Part shown: positions 59,596 to 64,000 of the stretch, one piece after another
Position numbering within the stretch: position 1 is the stretch's first letter
Layout: the number at the start of each line of letters is the position of its first letter
Source: Pullilachnospira sp963929535
GTDB lineage: Bacteria; Bacillota; Clostridia; Lachnospirales; Lachnospiraceae
Assembly (NCBI GenBank): GCA_963929535.1
Contig: CAWVIZ010000011.1
Coordinates: 124,001 to 188,000 of the forward strand
Reading direction: 5' to 3'
DNA: 64,000 bases
Made by a program: the position numbers and the translations under genes
The notes under the pieces: model-generated
Database searches by the model: none
The model's input: the letters and a program-made list of their open reading frames with translations, nothing else
What the model was told of the DNA's origin: nothing

Positions 59596-60033
59596 ATGGA
59601 CAGGATAGGAAGGCCGGGAGCGGTGCTTTTTGGCGTGATGCTTGTCTGTGTTTTTCTCTCCTTCTTTTTTGCGCGGGAGGATCAGAAAGATGCGGGACTC
59701 GCAGACAGCGGAAAAGGAACGCATCTCATAGGCGCAGATGAATCCGGCCGTCTGGACTCCTGCAGCCCCCTTTCTTTTTGCAGCGGTGTCCGTTCCGGAC
59801 AGGGAACGAATGTGTTTCGCGGCAATCGTATAAAGATGGGTTCTATGAGGCTGGCGGTTTTGTACAGCCTGTTTTTTGTACTGTCCCTCTGTATTTTCCG
59901 CTGGAAGTCACTGAAGCGGATTTTCAGGACTTTTTTGAATTCTGATCTGTTTTTTTCTCTTCGTTTTCTGTGGAACCTGACGGTCCAGCACAGAAAAGAC
60001 GGAAAAAAATGGAAGTTCATCCATATCATATGA
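59596..60033 (+). CDS. Hypothetical two-span membrane protein
   Basis: The 145-residue protein is not recognised. It has an N-terminal hydrophobic segment (GAVLFGVMLVCVFLSFFF, residues 8-25), a polar middle of about 60 residues with two cysteines, a second hydrophobic segment (AVLYSLFFVLSLCIF, about 87-101) and a basic tail rich in Phe and Arg. A very strong AAAGGAGGG ribosome site supports translation. It precedes ktrB by 134 bases. Confidence 0.6.
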   Translation: MDRIGRPGAVLFGVMLVCVFLSFFFAREDQKDAGLADSGKGTHLIGADESGRLDSCSPLSFCSGVRSGQGTNVFRGNRIKMGSMRLAVLYSLFFVLSLCIFRWKSLKRIFRTFLNSDLFFSLRFLWNLTVQHRKDGKKWKFIHII

Positions 60034-60167
60034 CTATAAAGAAAAGGACAGAATATCTTTTTGTGATATTCACCGGGAAAGAGCTGCTGCGGCAGTCTGC
60101 CAGGTGAAGCTCTGCCTGTAATACAGGAGAACGGGCAGAGAGACAGAAAGTCGGGTGAAAATCAGAT

Positions 60168-61475
60168 ATGAGGAGATTTATCAAGTATTTAAAAGACCAG
60201 CCGCCCAGCAGACTGATTGCTCTGGGCTTTGCGGCCGTAATTTTTCTGGGAGCTTTTGTGCTCATGCTGCCTTTTTCCGTACGGGAGGGGGCAACGGTAA
60301 CCTTTATCGACGCGTTGTTTACGTCCACAAGCGCGGTCTGTGTGACCGGACTGATCGCCATTGATACGGCAGATCATTTTACACCCTTCGGGCAGGGGGT
60401 GGTGGCTGCTCTGATACAGATCGGAGGTCTGGGAGTGACTTCCGTGGGAGTGGGACTGATCATCGCCGCCGGAAAGCGGGTCAGCTTCAAGAGCCGGGTA
60501 CTGGTGAAGGAAGCGCTGAACGTGGACAGTTACCGGGGGATCGTAAAACTGGTAAAATCGGTGCTGCTGCTGACATTGTGCTTTGAGACGGTGGGAGCGG
60601 TTTTAAGCTTTCTGGTATTCAGCCAGGACTATCCTCTTCCCCATGCGCTGGGAATCAGCATCTTTCATTCCATTGCGGCTTTTAACAACTCAGGGTTTGA
60701 CATTCTGGGAGGCCTGCGGAATCTGATTCCTTATCAGACCAATGTACTGCTGAATCTTACAACGGCATTTCTGATCATTTTCGGAGGTCTGGGATTCCTG
60801 GTGATCCTGGATATCCTGAAACAGAGAAATTTTCGGAAACTGTCGCTCCACTCCAAAGTGGTGCTCACAACTACCGCGGTGCTGCTGATCGCGGGTACGC
60901 TGCTTTTAAAGGCAACAGAGGATATTACATGGATGGGAGCCTTCTTCCACAGTGTATCGGCCAGAACAGCCGGATTTTCCACGTATGCCATTGGAGACTT
61001 TACCAATGCCGGTCTGTTCGCTCTCTGTATCCTGATGTTTATCGGCGCGTCTCCGGGTTCTACCGGAGGCGGTATCAAGACCAGCACCTTCTTTCTGCTG
61101 ATGCAGGGAGTAAAGGGGGTGTGTACCCAAAAAAGTGTCCACGCCTTCCGCAGGGGGATCTCTCAGGAGAATATTTCCAGAGCAAGTATGATCACCATTC
61201 TGTCGGTGCTGGTGGTGGCAGTGGCTACCCTGCTGATGTGTGTGCTGGAACCGGAGTGTACTTTCATTCAGCTTTTCTTTGAAGTGGTTTCTGCTTTTGG
61301 TACGGTAGGCCTGTCCACGGGGATCACGCCCGGACTGAGCGCTGCGGGAAAGCTGGTGATCATCCTGGTAATGTTTACAGGAAGGATAGGCGCTTTTACG
61401 CTTCTTTCCACCTGGTCAGATCATCATCGGGAGACTCATGTACGGTATTCAGAAGAAACGGTTGCTATCGGATAA
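60168..61475 (+). CDS. ktrB: Potassium uptake transporter subunit KtrB
   Basis: The 435-residue membrane protein has four M1-P-M2 units. Selectivity-loop glycines are visible in SAVCVTGL, FNNSGFDI, SARTAGFST and SAFGTVGLST. KtrB carries out potassium influx, often coupled to sodium, and is gated by KtrA. Its ktrA partner lies downstream, split off by a repeat. Confidence 0.94.
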   Translation: MRRFIKYLKDQPPSRLIALGFAAVIFLGAFVLMLPFSVREGATVTFIDALFTSTSAVCVTGLIAIDTADHFTPFGQGVVAALIQIGGLGVTSVGVGLIIAAGKRVSFKSRVLVKEALNVDSYRGIVKLVKSVLLLTLCFETVGAVLSFLVFSQDYPLPHALGISIFHSIAAFNNSGFDILGGLRNLIPYQTNVLLNLTTAFLIIFGGLGFLVILDILKQRNFRKLSLHSKVVLTTTAVLLIAGTLLLKATEDITWMGAFFHSVSARTAGFSTYAIGDFTNAGLFALCILMFIGASPGSTGGGIKTSTFFLLMQGVKGVCTQKSVHAFRRGISQENISRASMITILSVLVVAVATLLMCVLEPECTFIQLFFEVVSAFGTVGLSTGITPGLSAAGKLVIILVMFTGRIGAFTLLSTWSDHHRETHVRYSEETVAIG

Positions 61476-61519
61476 GCCAAAGATCCCGATGCAGGCATAC
61501 GGGGCCGGTATCGGGGATC

Positions 61520-61815
61520 GGACTCTGGCGGCAGCTGCCAGATGGACATGCGGGCATGTACGCCCGGCTCGCTGCCGGCGGGAATCAAAGACCCCGCAGC
61601 AAGCTACGGGGCATCAAACTTGCAGCGCAGCAGAGCTGCGGGGTATTTGGTCTTCGCTTCGCTGCGGTCGGCGCTAACCGTGTGCCGCTGGCACACAGCG
61701 CCCCTCGCGGCAGGTCTGCGTTCCACTTCGGTCGGCGCTAACCGTGTGCCACCGGCACACAGCGCCGCCAAATGGACATGCAAGCATGTCCGCTTGGCTC
61801 GTTGCCCGCGGGAAT
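61520..61815 (+). repeat. Dispersed repeat family A, copy 3 (longest form)
   Basis: In order: a partial palindrome module (GGACATGCGGGCATGTAC), the CCCCGCAGCAAGCTACGGGG hairpin module, two GGCGCTAACCGTGTGCC/GGCACACAGCGCC hairpin modules, and a complete GGACATGCAAGCATGTCC palindrome. It is, by eye, the reverse complement of 14378-14606 over its last 170 bases. It separates ktrB from ktrA. Open frames through it are repeat-derived. Confidence 0.9.
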
Positions 61816-61846
61816 AAATATTGATAAATAGGAGAGGGAATGGATT

Positions 61847-62512
61847 ATGAAGAAAAAACAGGACTGTCTGTATGGAGTGATCGGTCTGGGACGCTTTGGA
61901 ACGGCACTTGCCACGGCGCTTGCGGAAGCGAACAGAGAGGTTATTGTAGTAGATAAAGATGAAAACAAAGTAAAAGATATGCGTCAGTATACGGAATACG
62001 CATTCGTGGTGGATAATCTAAGTCTGGAGACACTGAAAGAGATCGGCATGCAGAACTGCGACGTGGTGGTGGTCTGCATCGGGGAGAAGGTGGATGTCAG
62101 CATTCTGACCACTATGAGCGTGATCGAGATGGGGGTTCCCCACGTGATCTCCAAAGCGCTCAGCAGTGAGCAGGGAGCTGTTCTGAAGAAGCTGGGAGCA
62201 GAGGTTGTATATCCGGAGCGGGACATGGCTCTGCGTCTGGGCAAGCGGCTGCTTTCCAACAATTTTCTGGACTATGTGTCCCTGTGCAACAGTGTGGAGA
62301 TCCGCCAGTTCCAGGTGCCTGACAGTCTGGTGGGAAAGAGTATCGAGGAGACACGCATCCGCCAGAAGTACAGACTGAATATCATTGCCATTGAGAGCGG
62401 AGAGAAGACAACGATAGAGGTGATGCCGGATTACCGTCTGAAGAGAGAGGATATCCTGGTAGTGATCGGTCAGGTCAGCAATATTGATGCATTTGAAAAA
62501 ACAACGATATAA
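61847..62512 (+). CDS. ktrA: Potassium uptake regulatory subunit KtrA
   Basis: The 221-residue RCK protein has an N-terminal Rossmann domain (GVIGLGRFGTALATALAEANREVIVVDKD, residues 6-34) and a C-terminal RCK_C domain (about 140-221). It binds ATP/ADP and, in many Firmicutes, cyclic di-AMP, and gates KtrB. The ribosome site is AGGAGAGGG. Confidence 0.94.
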   Translation: MKKKQDCLYGVIGLGRFGTALATALAEANREVIVVDKDENKVKDMRQYTEYAFVVDNLSLETLKEIGMQNCDVVVVCIGEKVDVSILTTMSVIEMGVPHVISKALSSEQGAVLKKLGAEVVYPERDMALRLGKRLLSNNFLDYVSLCNSVEIRQFQVPDSLVGKSIEETRIRQKYRLNIIAIESGEKTTIEVMPDYRLKREDILVVIGQVSNIDAFEKTTI

Positions 62513-62526
62513 AAGGAGCCTATAAT

Positions 62527-63582
62527 ATGGATTTTTCATTTTCGTATATCTGGACGGAAATGTGGAGCAATCCCATTCTGCTGATCACGGTCCTGCTTAC
62601 TCTGGGAGTTATATTCGTGAACGGATGGACTGATGCGCCCAACGCGATAGCCACCTGCGTTACCACCAGGTGCCTGAAGGCCAGAACCGCTATTCTGATG
62701 AGTGCTTTTTTCAATTTTCTGGGCGTGTTTGTGATGACGCAGATCAACAGCGCTGTGGCATCTACCATCAGCAATATGGTGGATTTCGGTGAAAATACCC
62801 ACGATGCGCTGATCGCCCTGTGCGCGGCGCTGCTTTCCATTGTAATATACAGTGTGACGGCATCTGTGTTCGGTATTCCCACCAGTGAGAGCCATAGCCT
62901 GATCGCCGGACTGTCCGGCGCAGCCATTGCCATTCAGCACGGCATCGGAGGAATCAATGGAAGCGAATGGGTAAAGGTTCTGTATGGACTGGTACTCAGC
63001 CTTCTTCTGGGCTTTGCCACCGGCTGGGTGGTGTGCCGGCTCATTACCGTGATCTGCCGGAATATGGACAGAAGGGGAACCAACCGATTTTTCGGGTATG
63101 CGCAGATCACGGGAGCGGCGGCCATGAGTTTTATGCATGGAGCCCAGGACGGACAGAAATTTATCGGCGTGCTGTTCCTTGGGGTGGCATTTGCCGGCGG
63201 CCAGAGCTCTGTGGCAGGTCTGGAGATCCCCGTGTGGCTGATGTTGCTGTGCAGCGCTGTGATGGCCATGGGAACCAGCGTGGGAGGAGAAAAGATCATC
63301 AAATCAGTGGGCATGGATATGGTAAAGCTGGAGCGGTATCAGGGCTTTGCTGCCGATGTGTCCGGTGCCCTTTGCCTGCTGTATTCCAGTGTTTTTGGTA
63401 TCCCGGTATCCACCACCCACACAAAAACCAGCGCGATCATGGGTGTGGGTGCGGTAAAGAGGATTTCAGCCATCAATTTCGGGGTTGTGAAGGATATGAT
63501 GCTGACCTGGATCTTCACGTTCCCAGGCTGCGGACTGATCAGTTTTGTGATGGCAAAGTTATTTATGTACATATTCGGATAA
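62527..63582 (+). CDS. pit: Inorganic phosphate transporter, PiT family
   Basis: The 351-residue protein has about ten spans and both PiT signature halves: GWTDAPNAIATCVTTR (residues 35-50) and, in the C half, SFMHGAQDGQKFIGV and VSTTHTKTSAIMG. It imports phosphate with a cation. The DUF47 gene follows after 16 bases, the usual pairing. Confidence 0.94.
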   Translation: MDFSFSYIWTEMWSNPILLITVLLTLGVIFVNGWTDAPNAIATCVTTRCLKARTAILMSAFFNFLGVFVMTQINSAVASTISNMVDFGENTHDALIALCAALLSIVIYSVTASVFGIPTSESHSLIAGLSGAAIAIQHGIGGINGSEWVKVLYGLVLSLLLGFATGWVVCRLITVICRNMDRRGTNRFFGYAQITGAAAMSFMHGAQDGQKFIGVLFLGVAFAGGQSSVAGLEIPVWLMLLCSAVMAMGTSVGGEKIIKSVGMDMVKLERYQGFAADVSGALCLLYSSVFGIPVSTTHTKTSAIMGVGAVKRISAINFGVVKDMMLTWIFTFPGCGLISFVMAKLFMYIFG

Positions 63583-63598
63583 AGAGGGAGGAGTACCA

Positions 63599-64000
63599 AT
63601 GGCAAAGAAACAGGACGCGTTTTATTTTGAGAATTTTATAGCCTGCGCGGAATATTCCAGAAAGGCAGCACAGCTTCTGAAGGAAACTCTGGTGAACTTC
63701 AAGCCTGAGGAGATGGGGAAAAAGATGGACGAGATCCATTCCATCGAGCATGCGGCGGATGAGAAAAACCACGAACTGCTGGATGCGCTGACAAAGGCGT
63801 TTATCACCCCCATTGAAAGGGAGGATATGATGGCCCTGGGCAGCAATATTGATAATCTTACGGATAAGATAGAGGAAGTATTTATCCGGATTTACATCAA
63901 CAATGTTCAGACCATCATGCCGGACGCCATTGCCTTGATGGATGTGGTGATCCAGTGCTGCGATGAGGTATGCGGACTGATGAACGAGTTCCCCAACTTC
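63599..64000 (+). CDS. DUF47 (PhoU-like) phosphate-transport accessory protein, partial
   Basis: The gene runs off the right window edge; 134 codons are visible. The helical sequence (MAKKQDAFYFENFIACAEYS, HSIEHAADEKNHEL, FITPIEREDMMALGSNIDNLTDKIEE) has the E-H-A-A-D-E-K metal-binding pattern of DUF47. Such proteins assist Pit transporters. The start follows AGGAGTACC. Confidence 0.93.
   Translation, partial: MAKKQDAFYFENFIACAEYSRKAAQLLKETLVNFKPEEMGKKMDEIHSIEHAADEKNHELLDALTKAFITPIEREDMMALGSNIDNLTDKIEEVFIRIYINNVQTIMPDAIALMDVVIQCCDEVCGLMNEFPNF

Overview
The window is a contiguous bacterial chromosome segment from a spore-forming anaerobic clostridium, most likely a GC-rich member of the Lachnospiraceae (inference). 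The reasons are SpoIVA, the smc-ftsY and ylxM-ffh-rpsP-khpA-rimM-trmD blocks, consensus sigma-A promoters with 17-base spacers, strong AGGAGG ribosome sites, a YtrA-type GntR switch and a complete anaerobic cobalamin operon. A MetV/RnfC-type methylene-tetrahydrofolate reductase locus next to a large corrinoid operon suggests Wood-Ljungdahl (acetogenic) C1 metabolism. No acetyl-CoA synthase or corrinoid protein gene lies in the window, so that remains an inference.

Layout. 1-4.6 kb: the 3' part of smc, ftsY, and a threonine ammonia-lyase with a terminator. 4.8-6.8 kb: a GntR regulator with an ABC ATPase and permease, under a promoter with a palindromic operator. 7.0-10.9 kb: a structured leader, a MetV-RnfC fusion, a second MetV, and metF. 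11.3-13.3 kb: a MATE exporter and an Lrp-type regulator. 13.3-17.7 kb: thiamine salvage (thiW, TPP riboswitch, thiM, thiE, HAD phosphatase, thiD). 17.7-23.2 kb: a DUF362 ferredoxin-like protein, a ROK repressor, and a divergent sugar isomerase and xylulokinase pair with two XylR-like operators. 23.3-26.4 kb: MATE, YhhN and YitT membrane proteins. 26.4-29.4 kb: larB-larC-larE for the nickel-pincer cofactor, behind a MerR-type promoter. 29.5-36 kb: a coiled-coil protein, ylxM-ffh-rpsP-khpA-rimM-trmD, a NUDIX protein and spoIVA. 36.4-39.9 kb: an RpiR regulator and a secreted repeat-rich SleB-like hydrolase.

39.9-57.7 kb: one sigma-A promoter, a cobalamin riboswitch with its terminator, and then about 17 kb of co-directional corrinoid genes: cbiD, L, F, G, H, a J-E-T fusion, cbiA, cobT, cobU, cobS, a short CobU-like gene, cobC, cbiB, cobD, cbiP, cbiC and an amidohydrolase. 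The cobalt chelatase, cobalt transporter and adenosyltransferase are not in the window. 57.7-64 kb: a long structured leader, an OadB-like sodium pump subunit with a 49-residue OadG-like partner, an unknown membrane protein, KtrB and KtrA separated by a repeat, and a Pit phosphate transporter with a DUF47 partner cut by the window edge.

The most striking non-coding content is three families of dispersed intergenic repeats. One is a 143-bp MITE-like element: two intact copies have matching terminal inverted repeats and a perfect 8-bp target duplication each. A second is a modular hairpin and palindrome repeat with two near-identical copies 47 kb apart in opposite orientation. A third is a folded element whose two copies both sit directly after a Rho-independent terminator. 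No tRNA, rRNA, CRISPR array, prophage or intact transposase gene was seen.
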